Assembly (NCBI GenBank): GCA_020639255.1
Contig: JACKGZ010000004.1
Coordinates: 1 to 64,000 of the forward strand
DNA length: 64,000 bases
DNA from: Phycisphaera sp.
GTDB lineage: Bacteria; Planctomycetota; Phycisphaerae; Phycisphaerales; UBA1924
Direction of reading: 5' to 3'
A model generated the notes under the pieces. That model saw only the letters and a list, made by a program, of their open reading frames with translations. It had not been told where the DNA came from and made no database searches. Of the stretch, positions 33,626-42,691 are shown in pieces (the first letter of the stretch is position 1; each line of letters begins with the position of its first letter). The position numbers and the translations under genes were made by a program.

Positions 33626-34585
33626 TCATCGGCGATCAGGCTCTCCGGGCCTCAACACTTTGATGACCCTGAATTTTGCCGAACGACTCCGCGGATTCTC
33701 CGATTCCTCCGCCTCGTCCGCGATCGCCGGCTTCCGTGTGACACGCTCGGCGAGCCCCTCCGAAGCCATCGCCACGAACGCACGCTTCACCGGGCGGTCC
33801 TCGAGCGAGTGGAAGCTGATCACCCCCACCCTCGCCCCGGGCCGGAGCCACGTCTCGCGGCGAGCCGCCTCCCTCGCCCCGCGCTCGATCTGCACGAGCA
33901 GCGTTTCGAGCGCATCCAACTCGCCGTTGACCGCGATGCGGATCGCTTGGAACGTCCGCGTCGCCCGGTCGATCCGCTTGCGACCCTTGGGCGGTGGTCC
34001 GGCAGCTTTACGCACAACCTCAGCAAGATCCCCCGTCGTCTCGAAGGGCCTCACCTTCCGACGGCGCACGATCGCGCTCGCGATCCGGCGCGACGCACGC
34101 TCCTCGCCGAACTGGTAAATCACGTCCGCGAGCTCACCCTCATCGAACTCGTTAACCATCTCCGCCGCGGTCATACCCCGCGACCGGTCGAGCCGCATAT
34201 CCAGCGGCCCATCGCCGCGAAACGTCAGCCCACGCTCCGGGTCATCAACCTGATTCGAAGCGAACCCGAGGTCCGCGAGCACCACATCCGCCCGCAGTCC
34301 CATCTCCTCAAGCTTCCTCGGCAGATCCGCGAAGCTCCCGTGGATCGCGTGCAGCACGCCCTGAAATCCCGACGCACGCAGCGCCGCATCCGCTCGCTCC
34401 AGATTCCCCGCATCCAGATCGTTCAGCACGATCGTCCCGCTCGGCCCGATCAGCCCCGCGACCATCGCCGCGTGCCCGCCCAGCCCCGCCGTTGCATCGA
34501 CGTACACATCCCCCGCCTCGGGCCCAAGCAGCTCGATCACCTGTCTCGCCAGCACCGGGATGTGATCGAAGCTTCCCTCATCCAT
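33626..34585 (-). CDS. rsmH: 16S rRNA (cytosine-1402-N4) methyltransferase RsmH
   Basis: RsmH (MraW) N4-methylates C1402 in the ribosomal P site. The 319-residue protein has FDHIPVLARQVIELL at the start, the SAM-binding motif VDATAGLGGHAAMVAGLIG, DLGFASNQVDDPERGLTFRG with GPLDMRLDRS, and the C-terminal ISFHSLEDRPVKRAF. All family motifs are intact. It heads the minus-strand division cluster. No mraZ gene is next to it; sppA is divergent 42 nt away. Confidence 0.96.
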   Translation of the reverse strand: MDEGSFDHIPVLARQVIELLGPEAGDVYVDATAGLGGHAAMVAGLIGPSGTIVLNDLDAGNLERADAALRASGFQGVLHAIHGSFADLPRKLEEMGLRADVVLADLGFASNQVDDPERGLTFRGDGPLDMRLDRSRGMTAAEMVNEFDEGELADVIYQFGEERASRRIASAIVRRRKVRPFETTGDLAEVVRKAAGPPPKGRKRIDRATRTFQAIRIAVNGELDALETLLVQIERGAREAARRETWLRPGARVGVISFHSLEDRPVKRAFVAMASEGLAERVTRKPAIADEAEESENPRSRSAKFRVIKVLRPGEPDRR

Positions 34586-34627
34586 GCCCCCAGCCTACGC
34601 GGCTAGCCCCGCCGCTATCCTCTGGGT

Positions 34628-35632
34628 ATGAGATGTCTCGCACTCGCACTCGCACTCACGCTGGTCTGCACCCTCGGCTGCGTGCCCAAGTCCGTCACCA
34701 TCCAGCTCAAGCCCGACCGGGGCCAGGTCGAGCAGAGCGTCGTCTTCCGCGACAAGCTCGGCGGACCCAAGATCGCGCAGATCGATCTCACGGGCGTCAT
34801 CGCCTCCGCTTCGACGTCCGCCTTCGGATCAGCCGCACTGCTCGACGACATGGCCCTCATGTTCGAGCGGGCCGAGACCGACCCGGGCATCAGGGCGGTC
34901 ATCCTCCGCATCAACTCGCCGGGCGGATCCGTCGCCGCGAGTGAAACACTCGCAGACATGATCGAGGGCTTCAAAGCCCGCACCGGCAAGCCCGTCGTCG
35001 CGTCCATGGCCGAGGTCGCCGCCAGCGGCGGGTACTACACCGCCATCACCGCCGACACCATCGTCGCCCAGCCCTCGACCATCACCGGCTCCGTCGGCGT
35101 CATCGTCCCCACGCTCAACGTCGCCGACGGGCTCGCACGCATCGGCATCAAGTCACGCTCGGTCATCAGCGGCCCGAACAAGGACATCGCCAACCCGCTC
35201 CAGCCCATGAACGAAGCCCACTACGCCATCCTCCAGGGCATCGTCGACGAGTTCTACGCCGACTTCCGCGCACGCGTCGTCGCCGCACGACCAGGCATCG
35301 AGAACCCAGACGATGTCCTCGACGGCTCCGTCTACACCGGTCGCCAAGCGCTCGAACTCGGACTCGTCGACAAGCTCGGCGGCATCAGTGAAGCCTTCGA
35401 CGAAGCCAAACGACTCGCGGGCCTCGACTCGGCCGTGCTCGTCAAACTCCACCGGGGCGGACCCACGCCCATGACGCCCTACGCCTCCGTCGAAGCGCCC
35501 AACATCCCGCAGCAGGAATCAGACCCGATCGGCTCCGTCCTCGGCTGGCAGAACCGAATCCGCCAACACGGCGCCAATGACCCCGGCTTCTACTATCTTT
35601 GGCTCCCGCCGAGCTCACTCGGGCTCGACTAA
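34628..35632 (+). CDS. sppA: Signal peptide peptidase SppA-like serine protease
   Basis: The 334-residue protein has a lipoprotein-like signal (MRCLALALALTLVCTLGC, lipid-Cys at about 18). Its single SppA (S49) domain contains RINSPGGSVAASETLADMI, the nucleophile Ser in AEVAASGGYYTA (about 136) and the general-base Lys in GPNKDIANPL (about 184). The short single-domain form resembles Gram-positive SppA. It degrades residual signal peptides at the membrane. Its 3' end overlaps the lipB stop from the other strand. Confidence 0.9.
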   Translation: MRCLALALALTLVCTLGCVPKSVTIQLKPDRGQVEQSVVFRDKLGGPKIAQIDLTGVIASASTSAFGSAALLDDMALMFERAETDPGIRAVILRINSPGGSVAASETLADMIEGFKARTGKPVVASMAEVAASGGYYTAITADTIVAQPSTITGSVGVIVPTLNVADGLARIGIKSRSVISGPNKDIANPLQPMNEAHYAILQGIVDEFYADFRARVVAARPGIENPDDVLDGSVYTGRQALELGLVDKLGGISEAFDEAKRLAGLDSAVLVKLHRGGPTPMTPYASVEAPNIPQQESDPIGSVLGWQNRIRQHGANDPGFYYLWLPPSSLGLD

Positions 35633-36354
35633 GCCCCGGCCCGTCGGGCTGCAGCCTCGTCCGCCATCGTCGTCAACCGCTCGGTCATCCGGCGCACCAT
35701 GAGTTCCTTCACGCGCGCCATGTCCGGGCAATTGTCGCCCATGAGCCGCCGAAGACTCGTCACGGGCCGGCCGTGCAACCCGCAAGGCACGATCAGCCCG
35801 AAGTGCGACAGATCAGGATCGACATTCAGCGCCAGCCCGTGCAGCGTCACCCATCGGCGCACACGCACGCCGATCGCCGCCACCTTGGCGAGCTCATCAC
35901 CGTCGCGCGTCCACACACCCGTCGCGCCCTCGTCCCGCTCGCCAGCAACGCCAAGCTCACCCAGCGCGCCGATGATGATCTCCTCGAGCGCGCGAAGATA
36001 CTCGATGATCCGGCAGTTCATCCGATTCAGATCGACAATCGGGTACACCACGAGCTGCCCTGGCCCGTGGTAGGTCACATCGCCCCCGCGATCGGTTTCC
36101 TCGCGTGAAACGCCGTGCTGCGCGAGCATCTCGGCCGTCGCAATCACGTGCTCGGCAACGCCGGGCCGCTTCGTCACCGTGATCACGGGGTCGTGCTCGA
36201 CGAGCAGCACCATCCCGAACGGGCTGCCCTCATCCTCGCGCCCCGCGAGCACCTCCGCGTGGCGCGCGTTCTGAATGTCGTACGCATCCGCGTACGACAT
36301 CCGCCCCAGATCCTCGATCACAAGCCGATTCCGCACGCACGATGCTAGTTCCAT
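35629..36354 (-). CDS. lipB: Octanoyltransferase LipB
   Basis: LipB moves octanoate from acyl carrier protein to lipoyl domains, the first step of lipoylation, for example on the E2 encoded at 20465-21793. The 241-residue protein has the signature DRGGDVTYHGPGQLVVYPI and the catalytic Cys in LIVPCGLHGRPVTSL. A catalytic Lys is likely in the preceding AKVAAIGVRVRRW segment. Length is slightly above the family mean because of an Ala/Arg-rich end. lipA is not in the window. Confidence 0.95.
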   Translation of the reverse strand: MELASCVRNRLVIEDLGRMSYADAYDIQNARHAEVLAGREDEGSPFGMVLLVEHDPVITVTKRPGVAEHVIATAEMLAQHGVSREETDRGGDVTYHGPGQLVVYPIVDLNRMNCRIIEYLRALEEIIIGALGELGVAGERDEGATGVWTRDGDELAKVAAIGVRVRRWVTLHGLALNVDPDLSHFGLIVPCGLHGRPVTSLRRLMGDNCPDMARVKELMVRRMTERLTTMADEAAARRAGA

Positions 36355-36420
36355 CGCACCGTCCGATCCCCTACCATGAACCCATGCCCTTTCACGCCCA
36401 ATCTGCCCCGGAACCGCGAC

Positions 36421-37272
36421 ATGCCTGAAGAGGCGCGCCCCTTCCAGCTCTGCGTCCTGGCCTCCGGCTCATCGGGCAACTGCTCCGTCATCACGTATGG
36501 ACAGGGCCTGACCACCCGCGCCTGCCTTATCGACGCGGGCCTCTCGCCCCGGCGCACGCGCACGATGCTCGCCGACATGGGCATCCGCTTCGACCAGCTC
36601 GACCACATCCTCGTCACACACTTCGACCGCGACCACTTCCACCTCGGGTGGCAATCGGCCAAGCTCGACCGCATCCGCATCCACGCGCACGCCGATCACT
36701 CGCCCTCGGCGCACAACACCGGCGTCCGTCCTCGTCACTTCACTTTCTTTGACGAGCCCTTCGCCCTCTGGGACTCGCTGAGCGTCGACTTCGCCCGACT
36801 CGCACACGATGCGCAGGGCGTCACCGCGTTCCGCCTGGAAAACAACCTCGGCTCGCTCGGATATGCCACAGATCTCGGCCGCCCCGCGCCCGAGCTCATC
36901 CGCTCGCTCCACGGCGTGGGAACCCTCGCCATCGAGAGCAACTACTGCCCCAAGATGCAGCTCGCCTCGAGCCGACCCGTCTTCCTCAAGAAACGCATCA
37001 TGGGCGGCGCGGGTCACCTCTCCAACCAGGAATCCGCCGAAGCCGTTCGCGACATCGCGCCCGGTGCGCACGTTGTGCTCCTGCACCTCTCGCGCCAGTG
37101 CAACCGCCCCGAGATCGCCCGTGTCGAACACGCCGGCACAGAATGTGATGTGATCGTCTCGAATCAGTTCGAGCAGACAGCGTGGATCCCCGTTGCCCCG
37201 GCGCGCGCCGCACGATTGCCCGAGCCCCTGCCCGTCCAGCCATCGCTCTTTACGACACACGCCTCTCGATGA
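36421..37272 (+). CDS. Metallo-beta-lactamase-fold hydrolase (YycJ/WalJ-like) with altered HxHxDH motif
   Basis: ATG at 36421 gives 283 residues. The opening LCVLASGSSGNCSVI and later ATDLG, AIESNYCPKM and GHLSNQESAEAV are typical of the YycJ branch, which are DNA exonuclease-like or RNase-like MBL proteins. The metal-binding loop reads THFDRDH: the second His of HxHxDH is Asp. This would alter one zinc site, so activity may differ. It overlaps the next gene by 4 nt (ATGA). Confidence 0.8.
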   Translation: MPEEARPFQLCVLASGSSGNCSVITYGQGLTTRACLIDAGLSPRRTRTMLADMGIRFDQLDHILVTHFDRDHFHLGWQSAKLDRIRIHAHADHSPSAHNTGVRPRHFTFFDEPFALWDSLSVDFARLAHDAQGVTAFRLENNLGSLGYATDLGRPAPELIRSLHGVGTLAIESNYCPKMQLASSRPVFLKKRIMGGAGHLSNQESAEAVRDIAPGAHVVLLHLSRQCNRPEIARVEHAGTECDVIVSNQFEQTAWIPVAPARAARLPEPLPVQPSLFTTHASR

Positions 37273-38054
37273 CCGAGCACACCCATCATCACGAGCCCGA
37301 GCGCCGAATCTGGCCCACCCAGGGTGCCCACTCACCAAGTCAATGGAGCCGCGCCTCGATCGGGCTGCGCCGCGTCATGCGTCGCATCGTCGGAACAGGC
37401 TCGGTCAGCACTGCCGATGGCGTCCGCTACCGGCCCATCGGGCATCACTCGCTGACGCGTTCGCTCTCCAAGCGGGGCCCGGGCTACAAGGACTACGACG
37501 TCTGGTTCGCCACGGGCCAGACGATGCGCATCCGTGTCGAGCCCCACCGCGTCTTTGCCGACCTTACGGGATCACGCTTCGCCTTTGAGCAGGAGATGCT
37601 CGACTCGCACATCCGCCCCGGGAGCCGGGCGTTGATCATCAACGCCGGCACGGGCGACACCGCCGACTGGCTCGCCTGCGAGGTCGGCCCGTCGGGTGCG
37701 GTCGTCGCAATCGAGACCGACGAGCACAGCGTCGAATTCGCTCGCCTTCGATACCCCTACGAGAACGTCTCCTTCGAGCACGGCGACGGGCTGCTGCTCT
37801 CTTCGGAACCCAACGCCTCGTTCGAGTTCGTCCTCGCTCCGCGTGCGTTCGACCCTACCCAGGACCAGATCGATCTCTCGCCCCTGGGGCGCCTCGTCGC
37901 GCCGGGCGGCTCGCTCGCCGTCAGCACCGCCTCGGGCTCGGCGCTGGCGTCCGTGCTCTCGGATCGCCTGAAATCGTGCCTTTCCGAGGGCGTCAAGGTC
38001 CGACTGCTCGAACGAGCCGGCATCACCCTCGCCCTCGCCAAGAGGCCGAACTAG
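37269..38054 (+). CDS. SAM-dependent methyltransferase-like protein
   Basis: ATG at 37269 overlaps the upstream stop and gives 261 residues. A class I methyltransferase fold is suggested by ALIINAGTGDTADWLAC (motif I), VVAIETDEHSVEFARLRY (acidic end of strand 2) and SFEHGDGLLL. The layout is close to protein-isoaspartate or tRNA m1A58 (TrmI) enzymes, whose N-terminal beta domain would match residues 60-110. The catalytic motif after strand 4 is weak (EFVLAPRAFDP), so it may be divergent. Its His-rich start (MTEHTHHHEP) is low complexity. Confidence 0.6.
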   Translation: MTEHTHHHEPERRIWPTQGAHSPSQWSRASIGLRRVMRRIVGTGSVSTADGVRYRPIGHHSLTRSLSKRGPGYKDYDVWFATGQTMRIRVEPHRVFADLTGSRFAFEQEMLDSHIRPGSRALIINAGTGDTADWLACEVGPSGAVVAIETDEHSVEFARLRYPYENVSFEHGDGLLLSSEPNASFEFVLAPRAFDPTQDQIDLSPLGRLVAPGGSLAVSTASGSALASVLSDRLKSCLSEGVKVRLLERAGITLALAKRPN

Positions 38055-38065
38055 GCTTCATCCGG

Positions 38066-38467
38066 ATGACCCAAACCAACGACACCGACTTCGCAGCCGA
38101 CAAAGCCAAGCAGCGTGAGCAGGCCCGCACCTTCGCGATCGCCGCCGCTCGGAGTCTCACGGACAACCAATGTTCCGAGACACTCGTGCTCGACCTGAAG
38201 GGCCAGAGCCCGGTCGCCGAGATGCTCGTGATCACCACGGGCACGTCCGACCGCCAGATGAAGAGCGCCGCCGACGATGTCGTCGAGATCGCGCCGGACA
38301 CTGGGCATTCGCTGGTCCGCCAGGCCGCCGACGCAAGGCACACCTGGATCGTCTCCGACTTCGGCGACGTCGTTGTGCACATCTTCGAGCCGCATACCCG
38401 CGCGTTCTACGACCTTGAACTGCTCTGGGGCGATGCCGACAAGATCAAATGGCAGCGTGAGAAGTAA
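38066..38467 (+). CDS. rsfS: Ribosomal silencing factor RsfS
   Basis: RsfS binds L14 on the 50S subunit and blocks subunit joining under starvation. ATG at 38066 gives 133 residues. SETLVLDLKGQSPVAEMLVI, TTGTSDRQMKSAADDV, WIVSDFGDVVVHIFEPHTRAFYDLELLWGDA are diagnostic of the family. The N-terminal 20 residues are polar and variable. It is followed 3 nt later by aroB, likely in one operon. Confidence 0.93.
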   Translation: MTQTNDTDFAADKAKQREQARTFAIAAARSLTDNQCSETLVLDLKGQSPVAEMLVITTGTSDRQMKSAADDVVEIAPDTGHSLVRQAADARHTWIVSDFGDVVVHIFEPHTRAFYDLELLWGDADKIKWQREK

Positions 38468-38470
38468 ACC

Positions 38471-39625
38471 ATGACCGCGACCGTCCCCGTTCAGACCGCC
38501 TCGGCGAGCTACGACGTCTCCATCGGGCCGGGCCTGCTCCCGAACCTGGGCGACGTGCTGAAGTCGCACGCTCCGCGCGCCAAGCGCGTCTTCGTCGTGG
38601 TCGACTCGGGCGTCCCCGCCGCGACCGCACAGCCCGCGTGCGACGCGATCAAAGACCTTGGCTACTCGTGCGAAGCCCTGACCATCACCCCGACCGAGCA
38701 GGCCAAGTCCGCCGAGTCGTGGTACCTGATCCTCAGAGCCGCTGCCGAGGCCCTGCTCGATCGGGGCGACCTCTTCGTCGCCATCGGTGGCGGGATCGTG
38801 GGCGATCTCACCGGCTTTGCAGCAGCCGTATACAGGCGAGGCGTGGGCATCATCCAGTGCCCCACGACACTTTTGTCGATGGTCGACGCCTCGGTCGGCG
38901 GAAAGACGGGCATCAACCTCGGCTCGAGCGCGGGCCTGCTCAAGAACGCCGTCGGCGCGTTCCACCAGCCGCTGGCCGTCGTTGCCGACACCGCCTCGCT
39001 CGCCTCGCTCTCGCCCCGCGACTACCGCTCGGGCCTTGCCGAGTGCGTCAAGCACGCGATGCTGAGCGCTGACTTCGGCGACTCTGAACTCCACACCTGG
39101 ATGACGCACCACGAAGACCAGATCCTCGCGCAGGACGCCTCGACACTGACCGAACTCGTGCGCCGAAACGTGGCGGTCAAGGCCCAGGTCGTCGCGGACG
39201 ACGAGCGCGAGACCGCCGCGGGCGATATGGGGCGGGCGCTGCTGAACCTCGGGCACACCTTCGCCCACGCAATTGAGACCCTCGAAGGCGTCTCCGTCGA
39301 GGGCGCGACCGAGTCCTGCCCGATCACCCACGGCGAAGCCGTCGCCCTCGGGCTCGTCTGTGCCAGCGCCCTCGGTGAAGAACTCGGGCACGTCGCGGAC
39401 CTGACGGACCGTGTGCGCGAGCAACTGACCAACCTCGGCCTGCCCACGGTCGCGCAGGGTCTCCCCGATTCCGATGAGATCCTCGCTCGCATGGCCCACG
39501 ACAAGAAGGCCGAGGCGGGGCAGATCCGCTTCATCGTGCCCATCGCCGAGGGACGCTGCCGGGTCGTGAAGGACGTTCCCGAGGACGCGATCCGGGCGGC
39601 TCTGAACACGATCAAGCCCGATTGA
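38471..39625 (+). CDS. aroB: 3-Dehydroquinate synthase
   Basis: AroB is the second step of the shikimate pathway, converting DAHP to 3-dehydroquinate with NAD and a divalent metal. The 384-residue protein has the NAD-binding GGGIVGDLTGFAAAVYRRG, PTTLLSMVDASVGGKTGINL, KHAMLSADFG and the metal-binding His residues in LNLGHTFAHAIE and CPITHGEAVALGL. All catalytic motifs are intact. No other shikimate gene is in the window. Confidence 0.96.
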   Translation: MTATVPVQTASASYDVSIGPGLLPNLGDVLKSHAPRAKRVFVVVDSGVPAATAQPACDAIKDLGYSCEALTITPTEQAKSAESWYLILRAAAEALLDRGDLFVAIGGGIVGDLTGFAAAVYRRGVGIIQCPTTLLSMVDASVGGKTGINLGSSAGLLKNAVGAFHQPLAVVADTASLASLSPRDYRSGLAECVKHAMLSADFGDSELHTWMTHHEDQILAQDASTLTELVRRNVAVKAQVVADDERETAAGDMGRALLNLGHTFAHAIETLEGVSVEGATESCPITHGEAVALGLVCASALGEELGHVADLTDRVREQLTNLGLPTVAQGLPDSDEILARMAHDKKAEAGQIRFIVPIAEGRCRVVKDVPEDAIRAALNTIKPD

Positions 39626-39779
39626 ACCACGCTTTGGCGTGGCTCGGGCGGGGCGTTCTGGCAAACGAGGCAAACTTGGAGCCGTCGGCGAGCCCGGGAC
39701 GATATCCCGTGCAGGACGACCACGGGCATGCGCAAGGCGGCGCGGCCGCGTGGAGTCTCCACTTTGCGGGAGCCGAGCC

Positions 39780-41297
39780 GTGCGCACAGTCGTCATCGTC
39801 AATCAGAAAGGTGGTTGCGGCAAGACCACCACCGCGATCAACCTCGCAGGTATCTGGGCGAGCCGGGGCAAGCGTGCCCTGCTCGTCGACCTCGACCCGC
39901 AATCGCACTGCGCCGCGGGTCTTGCGATCCCCGAGCAGCGCATCGATCTCGATATCAGCGACGCACTCGTCACCGACGCTCCGCTCGATCCGAACCGCCT
40001 TGTCTGGAACGCCGGGCGCAACCTCGACCTCATCCCGAGCCGCACCAAGCTCGCGGGCCTCGAAGCCGCCCGCGGGGGCCTGGCGACCAAGCCCGACAAG
40101 GAGCACCGCCTCGCCCGCGTCGTCGAACGCTTCAAGAACGACTACGACGTCTGCCTGATTGACTGCTCCCCCTCGATCGGTCTGCTGACGTACAACGCCC
40201 TCGCCGCCGCGACAGACGTGCTCGTCCCCGTCGAAACGGGTTTCTTCAGCCTCCAGGGCGCACTCAAGCAGGCCAAAACGATCGAGTCGCTCCAGCGCCG
40301 CCTCGGCGCCAACGCGCCGTTCTACCTGCTCGCGACGCTCCACGAGCCCGAGTCGGTGCTCGCGTGCGACCTGCTCCAGGAACTCCGCCGGCGCTTCGGC
40401 GATCAGGTCGTCCCGACCCCGATCCGCCGCGATCTCAAGCTCAAAGAAGCCGTCAGCTTCGGCCAGCCCGCAGTGGAGTACGCCCCGGAATCAACCGGCG
40501 CCCGCGACCACTCGGACCTCGCCCACTGGCTCGAGGCCAAGTGGCGTCCTGCCGATCGCCCGACGCACCCGGTCGCGCTCAACGCCCAGCCCGCCGACTC
40601 ATACCCCACCGGCGGCCCGGAACTCGATCTCGAACTCTGCGTCTCGCAGGCCCCGACAATCCGTGAGCAATCGAACGATCTGGGATTCGGTCAGCCCGAG
40701 ACCAAACCCATTCCCGTGTACACCGGCTCGTCTACGGCAACCGCCGTCGCGGCTACCCCAAAGTCCGACACGATGACGGACGCGAACCTCGCCTCGCTCA
40801 CCCGGCCCCGCGCGGGCGACACCCGCGTCGCCGAGATCGCGGCCCTCGCCAAGCGGCTTCGCGACGCCACCCTCCATCCGAACTCCGGCGGCACGGCAAC
40901 GCTGACACAGCCGACCACGGTCGTCCGCCTCGAAGAATCCAAGCCCGAAATCGAGCCGATCGGGGCACCTTCCAAGATGAAGGAAGCCCTCGGCAAGGAA
41001 CTCCTAGGCGTCCGCCAGACGCCCCAGGGCGTGCTCTTCGTTCAGCCCATCGCGACGGGTCGTCAGCTGGCGATCGCGGGCGATTTCAACGGCTGGTCGG
41101 TCCGGGCGAACCGCATGGTTGCCGACACACGCCTTGGCGTGCACCAGACCTGTGTCCACCTGCCCCCGGGCAGGCACCGCTACCGCATCGTCGTGGACGG
41201 TCGGTGGATCGCAGACCCCCACAACCCCGTGATCGAGCCGAACGAGTACGGTGAGACGAATAGTGTGGTTGTGGTCGAACCCCCGAAGGGGGCATAA
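39780..41297 (+). CDS. ParA-family ATPase fused to a C-terminal CBM48/glycogen-binding-like domain
   Basis: GTG at 39780 (GGGAG at 39768-39772) places the start two residues before the first strand; the 47 codons open upstream look non-coding. The 505-residue protein has an N-terminal ParA/Soj domain (1-260) with deviant Walker A KGGCGKTT (10-17), DLDPQSHCAAGL, LIDCSPSIGLLT (Walker B) and the PVETGFFSLQGAL segment. A disordered linker (about 260-400) follows. The C-terminal 90 residues (about 415-505) read like an AMPK/CBM48 module: QLAIAGDFNGWS, then HLPPGRHRYRIVVDGRWIAD and DPHNPVIEPNEYGETNSVV. This combination is unusual, and its cargo is unknown. Confidence 0.8.
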   Translation: MRTVVIVNQKGGCGKTTTAINLAGIWASRGKRALLVDLDPQSHCAAGLAIPEQRIDLDISDALVTDAPLDPNRLVWNAGRNLDLIPSRTKLAGLEAARGGLATKPDKEHRLARVVERFKNDYDVCLIDCSPSIGLLTYNALAAATDVLVPVETGFFSLQGALKQAKTIESLQRRLGANAPFYLLATLHEPESVLACDLLQELRRRFGDQVVPTPIRRDLKLKEAVSFGQPAVEYAPESTGARDHSDLAHWLEAKWRPADRPTHPVALNAQPADSYPTGGPELDLELCVSQAPTIREQSNDLGFGQPETKPIPVYTGSSTATAVAATPKSDTMTDANLASLTRPRAGDTRVAEIAALAKRLRDATLHPNSGGTATLTQPTTVVRLEESKPEIEPIGAPSKMKEALGKELLGVRQTPQGVLFVQPIATGRQLAIAGDFNGWSVRANRMVADTRLGVHQTCVHLPPGRHRYRIVVDGRWIADPHNPVIEPNEYGETNSVVVVEPPKGA

Positions 41298-41348
41298 TCC
41301 CACCCATCAAGCCGGCGGCGGAGCCGTCGATGCATTCAGGAGATCACG

Positions 41349-42614
41349 ATGAGCTCGGAAGCTCCATCCGGTCGTCCGTCCGAACCCGTCACCGGTCTCG
41401 ATACCTTCGACGACCTCGCGGATCTTTTCCTCGGCGATGAACCCATCCCCACGCCGAGAACCGTTGGCGACAGCGCGATCCACGTCTCATCGCTGGTTGT
41501 CGGGCACCTGCCCGTCATCGCTGCCCCATGGATCAGCCAGCACGCCCGCGACACTGCACGCACTATCGCGGCCCCGGTCGCGGTCCTTAGCCGTTCGGGC
41601 GATCGCACCACGCTGGATCTTTACAACGCTCCCGCACTCACCGAGCAGCACACGATCGAGGGCGCGATCGACCAGGCCGTCGCGGCCCGGGTCCGACGCT
41701 GGCTCGTCCGCACCGACGCGGTTAGCGAGTTGGCTGCGTTCGATCTCGACCGTGTCGACTCGGTGACGATGTTGACCGGCGCCGACGACGCCGCGGTCGT
41801 GAGCGCGTATCGCGCGATCAAGGGGCTCGTCTCCGACGCCTCCGAACTCGACGAGCGGCCGATGGTCCTGAACCTCGCGGTGATGGGCTCGGAACGGACC
41901 AAGGCACGCTTGGCCGCCGAGAAGATCCGCAAAGCGGCACGCTCGTTCCTCCAGACTGGGCTGGCCGACGTCACGATGAGCGAGAAGATCGCCGCCGGCG
42001 GCTCCAGCGTCCGCACGTTCGACGGGCAGACGAGCCTCGATCTCGCGGACATCCTCGCACGCATCCCGCGTCAGCTCACGTCGGCCCCGATGCCGCACGC
42101 GGATCGCTCGGGCCCGCTGCGTCTTGCCGGGCACGACGCGGTCATCGAAGCCGTCGAGGCCAAGCCGTCGCCCACCGGCGCACCGGTTCAGCATGTCGCA
42201 ACGCCTACTGAGGCGGATATTTCAGCATCGCGTCTCGGGCCGATCGAGCATACGAACGGCTCGCACGCGACGCACCTCGGGCTCACGCACATCGAAGCTC
42301 GCTGCCCCTACGCCGACGACATCGAGCTCGCGGTCGATCACGAGGGCCGGGCGCACCTGATCGCTCTGGCGGAGGGCCAGGACATGGCCCGCCCGCTCGA
42401 ATCGCTCCAGATCGCAAGCGACTGGATCGGTGCCCATCTGACGCTGCTCTCGTCGGCGACTGGGGGCAAGGTCAAGGCCAACCCGCCTCTGGCGGCCTCG
42501 CGGCACCTGATCGTCGATCACGCGGCCTCGGCTCGCCGGATCCTCGACTCGAACATCAAGGTGTATGTCAAAGCGCAGGGCCAGCACGAAACGATCTGCG
42601 TGCCGCTGAACTAA
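41349..42614 (+). CDS. Conserved hypothetical, possible P-loop-less ParA-like partner
   Basis: The 421-residue protein is not recognised. Residues 45-215 read like a degraded ParA/FlhG fold: VSSLVVGHLPVIAAPWISQHA, then SVTMLTGADDAAVVSAYRAIKGLV (compare the switch II-DAY.L.K segment of FlhG/MinD) and LNLAVMGSERTKARLAAEKI. No Walker A motif is present. Residues 290-421 form a second domain with ARCPYADDIELAVDHEGRAHLIAL. It starts 51 nt after the ParA-CBM48 gene, so the two probably act together. A terminator follows. Confidence 0.55.
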   Translation: MSSEAPSGRPSEPVTGLDTFDDLADLFLGDEPIPTPRTVGDSAIHVSSLVVGHLPVIAAPWISQHARDTARTIAAPVAVLSRSGDRTTLDLYNAPALTEQHTIEGAIDQAVAARVRRWLVRTDAVSELAAFDLDRVDSVTMLTGADDAAVVSAYRAIKGLVSDASELDERPMVLNLAVMGSERTKARLAAEKIRKAARSFLQTGLADVTMSEKIAAGGSSVRTFDGQTSLDLADILARIPRQLTSAPMPHADRSGPLRLAGHDAVIEAVEAKPSPTGAPVQHVATPTEADISASRLGPIEHTNGSHATHLGLTHIEARCPYADDIELAVDHEGRAHLIALAEGQDMARPLESLQIASDWIGAHLTLLSSATGGKVKANPPLAASRHLIVDHAASARRILDSNIKVYVKAQGQHETICVPLN

Positions 42615-42637
42615 GACGCAATCACACGCTCAATGAG

Positions 42638-42668
42638 AAAGGGCTGCCCCGCTAGGAGCAGCCCTTTT
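42638..42668. terminator. Bidirectional terminator between the ParA operon and clpX
   Basis: AAAGGGCTGC (42638-42647) pairs perfectly with GCAGCCCTTT (42658-42667) around a 10-nt loop, with T-rich ends on both strands. It serves the + strand gene ending at 42614 and the minus-strand clpX ending at 42692. Confidence 0.85.
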
Positions 42669-42691
42669 CACTCACTTGATTCGCTGATGCC

